54,035 nt of DNA from Planctomycetota bacterium (GCA_004376375.1 SOJX01000083.1:1-54035), one strand, 5' to 3'. Numbered from the stretch's first letter, positions 44,712 through 53,378 are shown. Notes: generated by a model from the letters alone, not told the origin. A program made the numbers and translations.

Positions 44712-45536
44712 ATGGGCAACTCATGCAGGAAATTCAGGATATTTCTGGTAATCATTGCCATATTGTTTTTGCCATATGCCGCGAGCTGTTCCAGCAATGA
44801 CAGCAGTCCGAACATCGTCACCAGCACTGGTGGCGGAACCGGAGGAGGCACCGGTGGCGGGAGCGGCACTGGAGGCGGTGGTGGCGTTAATGGCAGCGGT
44901 TCAAACGGCACGGGAGGTCAGGTTGGATCATACGCGGCAAATATAGGCGGAAGGTCGACACCGATCTATTGCCCTGAGAGTTACGACGGATCAAAAGTAT
45001 GGCCCGTTATCCTCAACCTGCCCGGGCTGGGCGACACTGCAAGCAACGCGATGAGGAAATGGCTTCCAAGCGAATCGCCATATCCCGCGGACGGCTACAT
45101 CGTCGTTGGCTGCGCTCTTCAGTCATGGCCGATGGAACCGGACGACGTGTACGCCAGCGCGGATTACAGTTACGTTCTTGCATGTGCCGACTATGTTCGC
45201 AGCAACTACAATATCGGCACCGGGATGATACTCGTCTGCGGTTTTTCCCGCGGTGCAACCCTTGCGTATTATTTCGCAGCCGGCCCGGACAAGGTTGATG
45301 CCGTCACCCTGATGGACGGTAAATTCTGCGGAAACGTCAACCTTTCAGCCACACCGAAAATTCCATTCTATCTGATGGGCAGCGGCATGTACGGAGGCCA
45401 GCTCAACACCGCTAAATCCGCTCTGAACAACGCCGGCTTCAGCGACGTCACGACACAATGGTTTGAAAACCTTGGACATGGATGGGTTATTGATGAAAAC
45501 CCGGACATCCTCTCGTGGTTTGAAGGCAAGTGGTAA
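44712..45536 (+). CDS. Alpha/beta-hydrolase lipoprotein
   Basis: 274 residues from ATG 44712 (GGGAGGAT upstream); the frame runs further up across the promoter and is not coding there. Lipobox YAASC, then SSNDSS and a Gly/Thr linker. Hydrolase motifs: LNLPGLGDTASN (oxyanion side), VCGFSRGATLAYY (GFSRG nucleophile), His in ENLGHGWVIDENP; an Asp is likely in the region before it. Similar in plan to the operon D enzymes. First gene of operon E. Confidence 0.86.
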   Translation: MGNSCRKFRIFLVIIAILFLPYAASCSSNDSSPNIVTSTGGGTGGGTGGGSGTGGGGGVNGSGSNGTGGQVGSYAANIGGRSTPIYCPESYDGSKVWPVILNLPGLGDTASNAMRKWLPSESPYPADGYIVVGCALQSWPMEPDDVYASADYSYVLACADYVRSNYNIGTGMILVCGFSRGATLAYYFAAGPDKVDAVTLMDGKFCGNVNLSATPKIPFYLMGSGMYGGQLNTAKSALNNAGFSDVTTQWFENLGHGWVIDENPDILSWFEGKW

Positions 45537-45555
45537 AAGCGTGGAAGGAGAAGAA

Positions 45556-46257
45556 ATGCAGGTCCGGAAGCACTTGTTTTTTTTCGTGATAATTGCAGCT
45601 TTTGCCTGTTTGCCGCTTGCCGTCGGTTGCGGCGGCGGCAGCAAGAAGAAAAGCCCTGCCTCATCCGGCGGCAGCACCGGGAGCGGAACAGGCACTGGGG
45701 GCGGAACCGGCACCGGTAGTGGAGGTAACGGCGGGGGCGGTAATGCCGGGACGGCAGTTGCATGTGACGAAACCTGGACCGTCAATCCTGATGCCGACCA
45801 GGCATGGCTTGAAGCGTTCGCAAACAAAATCCAGAGCAGCCAGAAACTAATGTGGCGCGGGGTCGAAGGCCAGATGTACATGCGTAATGTTGATCTCCAC
45901 GACAATGACCCTCAGCAGTCAAGCGGCGTTATCATAACCCACCTGACCGGCGGTTCCAGCGGCGGCGGTGGTTCCAACCCGGGCCAGTTTATATGGCTCA
46001 GAGGCGAGTACCTCGACGTCCTTTTCTGCCACGAGTGGGGGCATTACAAATTCATACGATACGCCGAGGAATATTCCTGCAAATGCCTTCTCGGCAGCAG
46101 CTTCGGCCAGACCGCATACTGCGATGCTTCAAACTGTGCGGTTGGCGAACCGTGCTGGGAAACCTACATCCTGAAAAAGTATCCCAACTGGAAGCACCCG
46201 AACTCCGGCTACGACCAGACAGCTCCTCAGGTGAATATAACAATCGACAACAGGTAA
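45556..46257 (+). CDS. CLCA-like zinc metallohydrolase lipoprotein
   Basis: 233 residues from ATG 45556 (GGAAGGAG upstream). Lipobox LAVGC, then GGGSKKKSPASS and a (GT)n linker. Signature block LMWRGVEGQMYMRNVDL, active site FCHEWGHYKFIRYAEEYSC, Cys-rich YCDASNCAVGEPCW, and a terminal PQVNITIDNR strand. All features of the group are present: HExxH, acidic EEY, paired Cys. Second gene of operon E. Confidence 0.88.
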   Translation: MQVRKHLFFFVIIAAFACLPLAVGCGGGSKKKSPASSGGSTGSGTGTGGGTGTGSGGNGGGGNAGTAVACDETWTVNPDADQAWLEAFANKIQSSQKLMWRGVEGQMYMRNVDLHDNDPQQSSGVIITHLTGGSSGGGGSNPGQFIWLRGEYLDVLFCHEWGHYKFIRYAEEYSCKCLLGSSFGQTAYCDASNCAVGEPCWETYILKKYPNWKHPNSGYDQTAPQVNITIDNR

Positions 46258-46269
46258 AAGGGAACCCAT

Positions 46270-46992
46270 ATGAAACGCGGATCTCGATATTTTTTCTGGC
46301 CCCTCGTTCTTACGCTGGCGCTGGGCCTTGTCGTACAGGGCTGCGGAGGAGGAGGAAGCAAAAAAAGTCCCGTAGGCGGAGGAGGGACCGGCGGAACAGG
46401 CACAGGCAGTGGAACAGGTACGGGCGGTGGCAATCCCGGTGACGCCGTGGGGATAGATTTTACTATCGACGTCCCTTCGAGTGCAGACTCTGCCTGGGTG
46501 GAAGCTTTTAAAGGAAGGCTCAATGAAGTTCAAGGGAGAATGTGGACCGCCTTCGAAGGGCAGATGTATATGAAGAACGTCACTATCGAGAAGGGCGGGC
46601 AAAACGGAAAAGTGAATATTGACCCGCTCCAGGGAAGCTGGACTTATGCAGGGAGCACGAAATGCAGGGGATTTTCCTACAGCACATGGATGCAGCTACC
46701 AGGTGAATTTCTGCCCCAGGCCTGGCTGCATGAATGGAACCACTGTTTTATCGGTAAATTCCCCAATGAAGAATACAACTGCGATGACGCGTCTAACGAC
46801 GTCTGCATAATGAACGTGGTGAAGGCGCCGCCGAACGAAAGATGGCACTACTGCGATCAAGGCAACTGCCTGGTCGGGGGAAGCAACGGCGTATGTTGGG
46901 AAAACTGGTTTCTCAAGAAATACTCGAGCTGGAAACATCCGAATACGGGATTCAGTCAAACACCTCCAAGCGCGACTATAACAGTTAAATAG
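46270..46992 (+). CDS. CLCA-like zinc metallohydrolase lipoprotein
   Basis: 240 residues, lipobox VVQGC, then GGGGSKKSPVGGGG and a (GT)n linker. MWTAFEGQMYMKNVTI is the family block. The zinc motif is HEWNH (Asn for Gly, still HExxH), with NEEYNC downstream, then HYCDQGNC and VCWENW. The C-terminus ends in ATITVK. 12 bases after the previous gene and 10 before the next, so tightly co-transcribed. The KKSP patch is shared with its neighbour, suggesting tandem duplication. Confidence 0.88.
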   Translation: MKRGSRYFFWPLVLTLALGLVVQGCGGGGSKKSPVGGGGTGGTGTGSGTGTGGGNPGDAVGIDFTIDVPSSADSAWVEAFKGRLNEVQGRMWTAFEGQMYMKNVTIEKGGQNGKVNIDPLQGSWTYAGSTKCRGFSYSTWMQLPGEFLPQAWLHEWNHCFIGKFPNEEYNCDDASNDVCIMNVVKAPPNERWHYCDQGNCLVGGSNGVCWENWFLKKYSSWKHPNTGFSQTPPSATITVK

Positions 46993-47002
46993 GGAGGATG
47001 GT

Positions 47003-47755
47003 ATGAAACACAAGAACTTTCTCCTTCTGTTAATATTTATTATGTCCGTTTCCGCAGGCCTTTTTCTGGAGGGTTGCGGCGGCGGTAAATCCAGTCGCAG
47101 TGGAGTTCCTTCTGCCGGTGGTGGCGCCGGTGGAACCGGTGGCGGAACGGGAGGTGGTGGAACGGGAACCGGCACAGGGGGCGGCGGCAATGGCGGCGGA
47201 GGTGATCCGGGCAGCGCTGAGCGAATGAACATCATCTGCAAAATCAATCAGAGCGGTGGAACCGAAGCCATTCGCGAGATGGTTGCCGAACGTTTCCGCA
47301 CAGAATTTGCCCCCGAGGTGTGGACAGGCTCCGAAGGAAACATGTATATCGGAGACGTTTCGCTCCAGTTCGGCACTGACGACGGCCAGGTCAATATCTG
47401 GTTCAGCCACCTTAGCGGGCCCTACATCGGGGGCGGAACCACAACCGGAATGGGAATGAAGAACTGGATGCAGGTCTCAGTCGAGTGCTTTCTTTCAGCC
47501 TTTATGCACGAGTGGGGACACGCCTTCATGGGGCGCTCTCAGGGAGAAGTTGGAGGAGTATGCGAGGAATATTCCTGCACGCCGTGCTATATGGCCAGCA
47601 CGCCGCCGACCCTGACCACGCATGATTAGTGCGACGACTCGACGTGCAAAACAGGCAATCCGTGCTGGTCTATCGCTATCCCAAAGAGATGGCCGAACTT
47701 CAAAAGGAACAGCCAACCGGGAGCCTGCCCTGCCCCGGTTATACACCTGGACTAG
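47003..47755 (+). pseudogene. CLCA-like metallohydrolase lipoprotein interrupted by an in-frame TAG
   Basis: Translation from ATG 47003 (GGAGG upstream) gives 208 residues to TAG 47627-47629, after the lipobox FLEGC, (GT)n linker, VWTGSEGNMYIGDVSL, MHEWGHAFMG and EEYSC. Beyond the TAG the same frame continues CDDSTCKTGNPCW and ends PAPVIHLD at TAG 47753, matching the YCDxSNCxxxxPCW and final strand of its paralogues. The TAG sits at the position of their conserved Tyr. So this is a point nonsense mutation, and the zinc site is still encoded before it. Another gene here ends in TAG normally, so recoding is unlikely. Confidence 0.85.
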
Positions 47756-47778
47756 TTTAATTCCTTATAACACCTTTT

Positions 47779-50700
47779 CTATAAGGCTGTTGAGAGGAAA
47801 TGCTTGCTAACAACGTCACGCATCGATTTCTCGAACGGTTCAGCCATTTCGGACGCAAGAACTTCTGCACAACCTGACAGCTTATCAATTTCTTCCGGAT
47901 CATCCGAAGCTCCAGCGGCAATTTTTACAAAATCAAGTTCAAGAGGTCGATATCCGGCCTTTCGGGCTTTCTCAATTGACTCTATCGAGGCGGAATAAGC
48001 CGCCTCTTTGTCGCCGGTAATTAACAAAACACGAGCCCGGGCACGTTGAACCATTAAACTATAAAAAATTGACCCACTCGGCAACTCCGATACGGCAACC
48101 TCCAGATATTTCAGCTTTTCCATTGCAGCCTCGGCATCCTTTCTTGCCAGTTCAAGCTCAACCTGGGTGCTGCACAGCTCGATATAAGTTCCAGCGTCTC
48201 GATCCATGCTGTTGAGGTGGCCTGCTGCTCTGAGAGCTTTTTCGGCTTCCACATAGCGACGGCGTGCCGTTGCCAATCTTGCAGCCAGAACCATTATTGA
48301 TCCACGGTAGAAATCTGATTTTGCAATTTCAGGTTCGGAGGCTACATAATCCATTATTTCCAAAACACGGTCATTTTGACCGGCTTGGCCCCAGAACTTC
48401 GCTGAAATCATTCTTGCCCCGAACCTTCGCTCGAAGAGCGCACTTTCCAGGAGGTCTTCAATATTCCGTATTTGCTCCAGCGCGAGCCGACAGTCACCGG
48501 CCATCATGGCAATGTTGCATGTATTCTCGCGTGCAGATAAAATGATATTAGCTTCTTTTCCCGAAAGAGCTTGCGCAAGCGCCTCTTGAACTGACTTAAG
48601 CCCTCCAACTATATCACCGCTCAGAGAGTACGCCATCGCGCGAACGAGTGTGGGAAATATCGTTTGCTCCATTTGGCCGGATTCTGAAAGGCGATCTGCC
48701 TGCTTGCTGTATTCGATAGCACTCTCAGTGTCCAATCGACTCATTAGTACTATCGCCATCCTGGATATAATGCTGTATTCCATCATGCTCGAACCGGCGA
48801 TCCGGGCATATTCCAGACCTTTTTGCAGATATTCCATTGCAGTTGAACATCCAATTCGGCGCGAAGTTTCATATCCAAGCGTAAGGTATAAATGCGTAAG
48901 TGAGTGGAAATCCGCATACCGCCGCATGAAGGTTTCGGCTTCAGCAGCATTCTGAAGGGCCTGGTCCACGCGGCCAAGCTGGAAATTTATTATTGTGAGA
49001 TTCGACTTAAATCTCATCAGGTCCTGGAAACGTTTTTTCTTCAATGCAACCTGTGACGCTTGCTCTAAAAAAGTCCGTGCTTCTTCATATTTTCCAACCA
49101 TGTGGTTTTTTGCGCCAAGCAAATTCAGTACAAAAAGCGTATCTTCCTTGCCTATCTCTTTTGCCAGTTCGTAAGCGCGGTCAGCGTACTCCAGGAGTTG
49201 ATCTATCAAATTACGGCGCAGGCCGATGTAGGCCATCCTGCCCAGCAATCCAATCATTCCGGTGTTTTTTTTATCTTTATGCTGCTTGATAGCATCAAGA
49301 AGCAACCGTTCGCATTCGGCAAATTGCCCTCGGTACTCCAGTGCAGTTACATACCGCGCAAGGACAGCGAAGTATTCGTCAGAACCCGGCTTAGCAAGTG
49401 CAATTGCACTTTTCCATGCGGAAAATGCTTGTTCCTGTCGGTTAGTCTTTTCATAACACTCTGCGGCATAACTCTGCATACCCGCATCGTGCCTTGACGA
49501 TTTTTTTGGCTGTGAAATGGAGAAATATTCTTTGATTACTCCCAGAACAGTGTCCGGATCCTTCAATTCGAAAATTGCCCTTGCCAGGGCAAAAAGAACT
49601 TCTGCACGATTGGCAGGGGCGGCGTTTTTCGAAACTTTACGCATTAATTCCAGAATAGGAATGGAGCCATAGCGATCGTTATCGACTTCGCCCGATTTAA
49701 TCGCCATTAAACCCTGGCGAAGACCCTTTTCACGTTTGCCGCCGCGAATAAAATGGCCGGCGATTTCCAGTCTGTTGGTTTTGCCAGAGCGCCTTTTGAG
49801 TAACTTTTCCGCCAGTAATTTATGCCTCCGCTTCAGCGTGGCTGGAGATCGAGTAGAAAAAAGTGCATTCCTCAGCCCTTCGTTTGCGATCTCTACACGC
49901 CCGGCTACTCGATGGATAATCTCTCTTCGCTCAAGCTCACCGAGTATTGCAGCAATATTCTTTGCCGGCTCATCATGGAAAGATGATACTTCTGCCATTT
50001 TTGCCGGGCGACCGAGAAGTGAAAGATTCAGCGCAATATTATGCTGGTGCCTTGGAAGCGCTTTGATCTGATTCAAATAGAACTCTTCCAGGGAGTGGGG
50101 TATTTCAAACGGCTCAACTCCGCCGCGGAATCTCCATTTCCCTTCTATTACGGAGATTTCCCCCGAAGTAACCAGCATTCGAACCATTTCAGCAACCGCA
50201 AGTGGAACACCACCGGTAGCTTCCGCAAGACGGGATACGAAAAGCTCGGGTGCCGGTATACTGCTGAACATACCTGTTATTACTTTGCCGATTTCCTTTT
50301 TTGTAAGCGATTTCAAGCGCAGATGAACGTCTCCGGGAACTTCATCCGGTTTAATATGATCGGTATTGCCCCGGGCGGTAACCAGAAGCAAAGAGGGGGT
50401 ATCAGAACCATTCAACAATAAAGAAAGGCGCTCAATCAAGTCTATTTCCGAGGCAGACGCCTGCTGCATATCATCGATATTCAGCACTACCGGTTTTTTC
50501 TCCGCGACCTTAACGATATTGGCCAGGTAATCGGATGGTAAAAGGGCTTCGATATCCAGTTCAGGTTCTGAATTGTCCTGATATTCCTGCAGCTGCCTGA
50601 TCGATTGTTTTGTGTCAATCTGCCGGCAGAGCTGTTCAAACAGATCAGGGGCTGAGGCACTGCTGAGAGCGGTTTTATATCCGCATAGCTGCGCTTCAAA

Positions 50701-51813
50701 ATGTATCTCACGCAAAAGACGACTGCAACCCATGCCTTTAGACCCCTCAATAACGATGCGCCCGGCCCTGCCTTTGCCAAGCTCATTAAGACTGGAGCGA
50801 ACCGTCTTCATTTCTTTTTCGCGCCCGCACAGCGGGGGCAGCTTCAAGTATGCTTCAGTGGTGGTCTCAGGCTGAAGATCAATCTCGATGCCGCGCGCTT
50901 CGGCCAGCGCCTTAATCACGGCGTTTGCATTTTCATAGCGATCAGCCGGGTTCTTCGCGATAAGCTTGAGAATGATCCGGTCCAGATACTCAGGTATATC
51001 GGGGCGTATTTGCCTTACAGGAGTCGGAGTCAATGTAATAATCGAGCTGAAAAGCTCCTGCATGTCCTTTCCACGAAAGGGCAGTTTTCCCGTTATGATT
51101 TCGTACATGGTAACGCCGAGTGAATAAAGATCCGCTCTGTGGCTGACATCCACCCCGGAGATTACCTCCGGCGCCGTATACGCCGGTGTCCCGCGTATCC
51201 GCTTGCCAAGGCCGCGACCGGCAAACGCGGAAAGGCCGAAGTCCGTGAGCTTGACATTATCCTCGTGATCTATAAGCAGATTCGCCGGTTTAACGTCATA
51301 ATGAACATATCCGCGCGTGTGAACATATTCGAGCGCGCGACACGCCTGTACTAAATAATCTATGAGAGTATCTTCGCCGGCATCGGCAGCTGCGGCAAGG
51401 AAGTTTTTCCCTTCGACGTATTCTGCCGTATAGAAAAAGCCCTTCACCTTCGGCAACACGCCAAAATCGAAAACATGTAAAAGGTTCTTATGATCGAGCT
51501 GGACGAGAATCCGAAACTCGTTTCGGAACATTTCCAGGTGAACCGGATTTGCTTCCCCTGTAATGACTTTAAGAGCGGCCCGGGCGCCGCTCCGACTGGT
51601 ATCGGAAACGAGATAGACGGTACAAACTCCTCCCGTTCCGATTTCACGCTCCACCCGGTAGCGGTCCGCGACCAGACTACCGGGGAAGTAGGGATGCGCG
51701 ACTACATGCTTTATTTCATCTGGTGTAAGGGTGAACCGCGATGCCGGTGTTTTAAACAGTGCGGAGTCGCCATCCGGTAATGAAGATTTCGAAGAACCTT
51801 GATCCATATGCAT
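47779..51813 (-). CDS. Ser/Thr kinase-ATPase-TPR protein without transcription output domain
   Basis: 1344 residues that align end to end with residues 1 to about 1370 of EBP1, including the N-terminal SRF...HPY segment. Kinase: GTGG loop, Lys82, HYDVKPAN (Asp173), DFG Asp191. The ATPase P-loop is GSKGMGCS (357-364), again with Cys for Lys. TPR helices follow and the protein stops where GAF begins in EBP1. It may work as a signalling kinase on other EBPs, or be a truncated copy. ATG 51807 is an alternative start; a TATAAT lies only 3 bases before ATG 51813, so the message may be leaderless. Convergent with operon E. Confidence 0.9.
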   Translation of the reverse strand: MHMDQGSSKSSLPDGDSALFKTPASRFTLTPDEIKHVVAHPYFPGSLVADRYRVEREIGTGGVCTVYLVSDTSRSGARAALKVITGEANPVHLEMFRNEFRILVQLDHKNLLHVFDFGVLPKVKGFFYTAEYVEGKNFLAAAADAGEDTLIDYLVQACRALEYVHTRGYVHYDVKPANLLIDHEDNVKLTDFGLSAFAGRGLGKRIRGTPAYTAPEVISGVDVSHRADLYSLGVTMYEIITGKLPFRGKDMQELFSSIITLTPTPVRQIRPDIPEYLDRIILKLIAKNPADRYENANAVIKALAEARGIEIDLQPETTTEAYLKLPPLCGREKEMKTVRSSLNELGKGRAGRIVIEGSKGMGCSRLLREIHFEAQLCGYKTALSSASAPDLFEQLCRQIDTKQSIRQLQEYQDNSEPELDIEALLPSDYLANIVKVAEKKPVVLNIDDMQQASASEIDLIERLSLLLNGSDTPSLLLVTARGNTDHIKPDEVPGDVHLRLKSLTKKEIGKVITGMFSSIPAPELFVSRLAEATGGVPLAVAEMVRMLVTSGEISVIEGKWRFRGGVEPFEIPHSLEEFYLNQIKALPRHQHNIALNLSLLGRPAKMAEVSSFHDEPAKNIAAILGELERREIIHRVAGRVEIANEGLRNALFSTRSPATLKRRHKLLAEKLLKRRSGKTNRLEIAGHFIRGGKREKGLRQGLMAIKSGEVDNDRYGSIPILELMRKVSKNAAPANRAEVLFALARAIFELKDPDTVLGVIKEYFSISQPKKSSRHDAGMQSYAAECYEKTNRQEQAFSAWKSAIALAKPGSDEYFAVLARYVTALEYRGQFAECERLLLDAIKQHKDKKNTGMIGLLGRMAYIGLRRNLIDQLLEYADRAYELAKEIGKEDTLFVLNLLGAKNHMVGKYEEARTFLEQASQVALKKKRFQDLMRFKSNLTIINFQLGRVDQALQNAAEAETFMRRYADFHSLTHLYLTLGYETSRRIGCSTAMEYLQKGLEYARIAGSSMMEYSIISRMAIVLMSRLDTESAIEYSKQADRLSESGQMEQTIFPTLVRAMAYSLSGDIVGGLKSVQEALAQALSGKEANIILSARENTCNIAMMAGDCRLALEQIRNIEDLLESALFERRFGARMISAKFWGQAGQNDRVLEIMDYVASEPEIAKSDFYRGSIMVLAARLATARRRYVEAEKALRAAGHLNSMDRDAGTYIELCSTQVELELARKDAEAAMEKLKYLEVAVSELPSGSIFYSLMVQRARARVLLITGDKEAAYSASIESIEKARKAGYRPLELDFVKIAAGASDDPEEIDKLSGCAEVLASEMAEPFEKSMRDVVSKHFLSTAL

Positions 51814-51816
51814 TCT

Positions 51817-51844
51817 ATTATAGCTTCCATCCTGACAAATGCAA
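51817..51844 (-). promoter_or_regulatory. Sigma-70-type promoter of kinase gene
   Basis: On the minus strand, TTGCAT, 16 bases, TATAAT; the hexamer ends 3 bases before ATG 51813, implying a leaderless or near-leaderless message. Confidence 0.45.
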
Positions 51845-51897
51845 CTAGCCTTCCGTCATGTAATCTACGGAAACCACCGCGAAGCACTTTAGTTCTT

Positions 51898-52006
51898 CAT
51901 TGGAACAAGGCAGCGGTTATGGAATGAGGTGAGGGGAGGCAATGAATTTTCTATATCATGAATATATGTCATTCAATGCCAGGTAGTGTCATTTGATGCC
52001 ATAGAG
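51898..52006 (+). repeat. Dispersed repeat A, copy 2
   Basis: Full-length match to 39006-39109 with an extra GGAGG. It lies just upstream of the kinase gene. Confidence 0.85.
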
Positions 52007-52083
52007 TACTCATTGAGAGCAGTCCAACCCAGTCATTTCAGCAAGCAGAACAGATCGCTCACAAGCGAAAGCTCCGCTTGATC

Positions 52084-52245
52084 CTACGCAATATCCGACC
52101 TACATATGTGGGGTATCTGGATGGTTTTCTTAATGGTGGCTGTAATACGATACTTGAAATCAAGCATGTAATCATCGTCTCTACCAGTAAGAATTATAGA
52201 CAAAACCTTGGAGCTCTTTTGTTCGGGAGAAGCGGAGGGCTGCAT
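52084..52245 (-). pseudogene. Glycosyltransferase-like N-terminal remnant
   Basis: A 53-codon frame from ATG 52245. Residues 14-31 (VLSIILTGRDDDYMLDFK) resemble the first strand and loop of some family-2-like glycosyltransferases (VSIIxTGRDDDYGxxF). The frame then stops at TAG 52084. Probably the 5' stump of a lost polysaccharide gene. Confidence 0.4.
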
Positions 52246-52310
52246 CGAAATGAACGGCATAAAGCAAGTTCATTATTCAAGCTGACTGACTTTTGACAAG
52301 AACGCGAAAA

Positions 52311-52445
52311 AGCTGTCAGCATTCAGCTATCAGCTAAATATATATTAATTAAAAAAAAGCTGAAAGCTGAAAGCTGACAGCTAATTGCTGATTGCTGATA
52401 GCCGACTGCTGACTGCTAATTAGCTGACGGCTGAAAGCTCAAAGT
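52311..52445. repeat. Degenerate AGCTGA-type tandem repeat
   Basis: Runs of GCTGAAAGCTGAAAGCTGA and GCTGATTGCTGATAG steps. Non-coding. Confidence 0.8.
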
Positions 52446-52536
52446 CTCGCTTTTCAACCTGAGAAATAATTCTGGCTTTTCTGTGTAAATGATCCAGGGG
52501 AAAATTGTGCGCCTCCCTCTCGCAGGCCGGGCCGTC

Positions 52537-53097
52537 TCATTTTATTGTCTCTTTATTGAGAAGATGTGCAATAATCTGCTCTGCTTCCGGTAATTCATCA
52601 ACAATGTAATCAGGATTCATTTCTTCATTAGCTGCGACCTGGGCGCCATAACCTGTTTTCACAAGAAATGTAGTTGCACCAACTTTCCGTCCCAACCCAA
52701 TGTCACATGCTTTGTCTCCTATTACAAAGCATTCACGAGGTGTAAAATCCAATTCCCTCCCAGCCAATTCAAGTAATCCCGGCTGGGGTTTTCGGCAATT
52801 ACATCTCGCTTCAGGCAGGTGAGGACAGTAATAAATACCATCAAGGGAAACTCCTCCCTTATGTAATAATTCCTGAAATCTTTCATGAATTAGTTTGAGT
52901 TGTTTGTCGTCAATTATTCCCCTGCCTATTGCTGACTGATTGGTTACAACAATCATGCCAAGGCCAAGGTTGTTGAACTGCAGTAATGCATTTACTGCCT
53001 CAGGGATTAATTCAACCTGATCTGGATCTGAAAGGTAATTGCACTCGACAATAATGGTTCCATCAAGATCCAGAACTACAAAACGCTTTTTTCCCAT
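52537..53097 (-). CDS. gmhB: D-glycero-D-manno-heptose 1,7-bisphosphate 7-phosphatase
   Basis: 186 residues from ATG 53097, which shares one base with the upstream stop (TGATG). HAD fold: nucleophile motif VLDLDGT, VVTNQSAIGRG with motif II, the zinc-binding loop CPHLPEARCNCRKPQPG diagnostic of GmhB, and motif IV IGDKACDIG. It removes the 7-phosphate of heptose bisphosphate on the way to ADP- or GDP-heptose for LPS core or S-layer/capsule glycans. Translationally coupled to an hddC-like fragment. It looks intact although its surroundings are decayed. Confidence 0.9.
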   Translation of the reverse strand: MGKKRFVVLDLDGTIIVECNYLSDPDQVELIPEAVNALLQFNNLGLGMIVVTNQSAIGRGIIDDKQLKLIHERFQELLHKGGVSLDGIYYCPHLPEARCNCRKPQPGLLELAGRELDFTPRECFVIGDKACDIGLGRKVGATTFLVKTGYGAQVAANEEMNPDYIVDELPEAEQIIAHLLNKETIK

Positions 53098-53363
53098 CAA
53101 TAATCAGCCTGAAAAAAGGATTCAGCTTTTGCATATGACTCGGGTGTGCCAATGTCGATAAACGGGCCATCACATTCAATCGCAAATAAGCGATGCCCAA
53201 TTAAACTTGGTAATATCTCGGTCTCCATTGACACTGCCCTGCCGGCAGGAATGGCTTCAATTGTTTCGCGCTCAAAAAGGTATACTTCAGCGTTAATCAG
53301 TCCGGCGCTTTGTTTGAGTTTGCCAGAAACCGATTTTACCAAGCCATGCTGTACGGGCTCCAT
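53097..53363 (-). pseudogene. HddC-like heptose-1-phosphate nucleotidyltransferase, C-terminal fragment
   Basis: 88 codons matching only the end of sugar nucleotidyltransferases: AGLINAEVYLFERETIEAIP, then SMETEILPSLIG and DGPFIDIGTPESYAKAE. The N-terminal nucleotide-binding half (G-rich loop) is missing, and upstream DNA does not continue it. Being paired with gmhB points to HddC of the GDP-heptose route. Non-functional as it stands. Confidence 0.75.
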
Positions 53364-53378
53364 TCAATGCGCTCTTAA

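Larger units (their letters stand above)
51814..52536. other. Region between kinase gene and gmhB
   Basis: Holds the kinase promoter, repeat A copy 2, a glycosyltransferase-like remnant (52084-52245) and a tandem-repeat tract (52311-52445). Nothing else coding was recognised. Confidence 0.6.

Noticed and set aside
47627..47629. TAG read as an amino acid (genome-wide recoding)
   Set aside because: The Ig-like lipoprotein at 13159 uses TAG as a normal stop, and the read-through frame itself ends at TAG 47753.
52078..52296. Plus-strand open frame of 72 codons
   Set aside because: No similarity seen. The opposite strand carries a glycosyltransferase-like start over the same bases.
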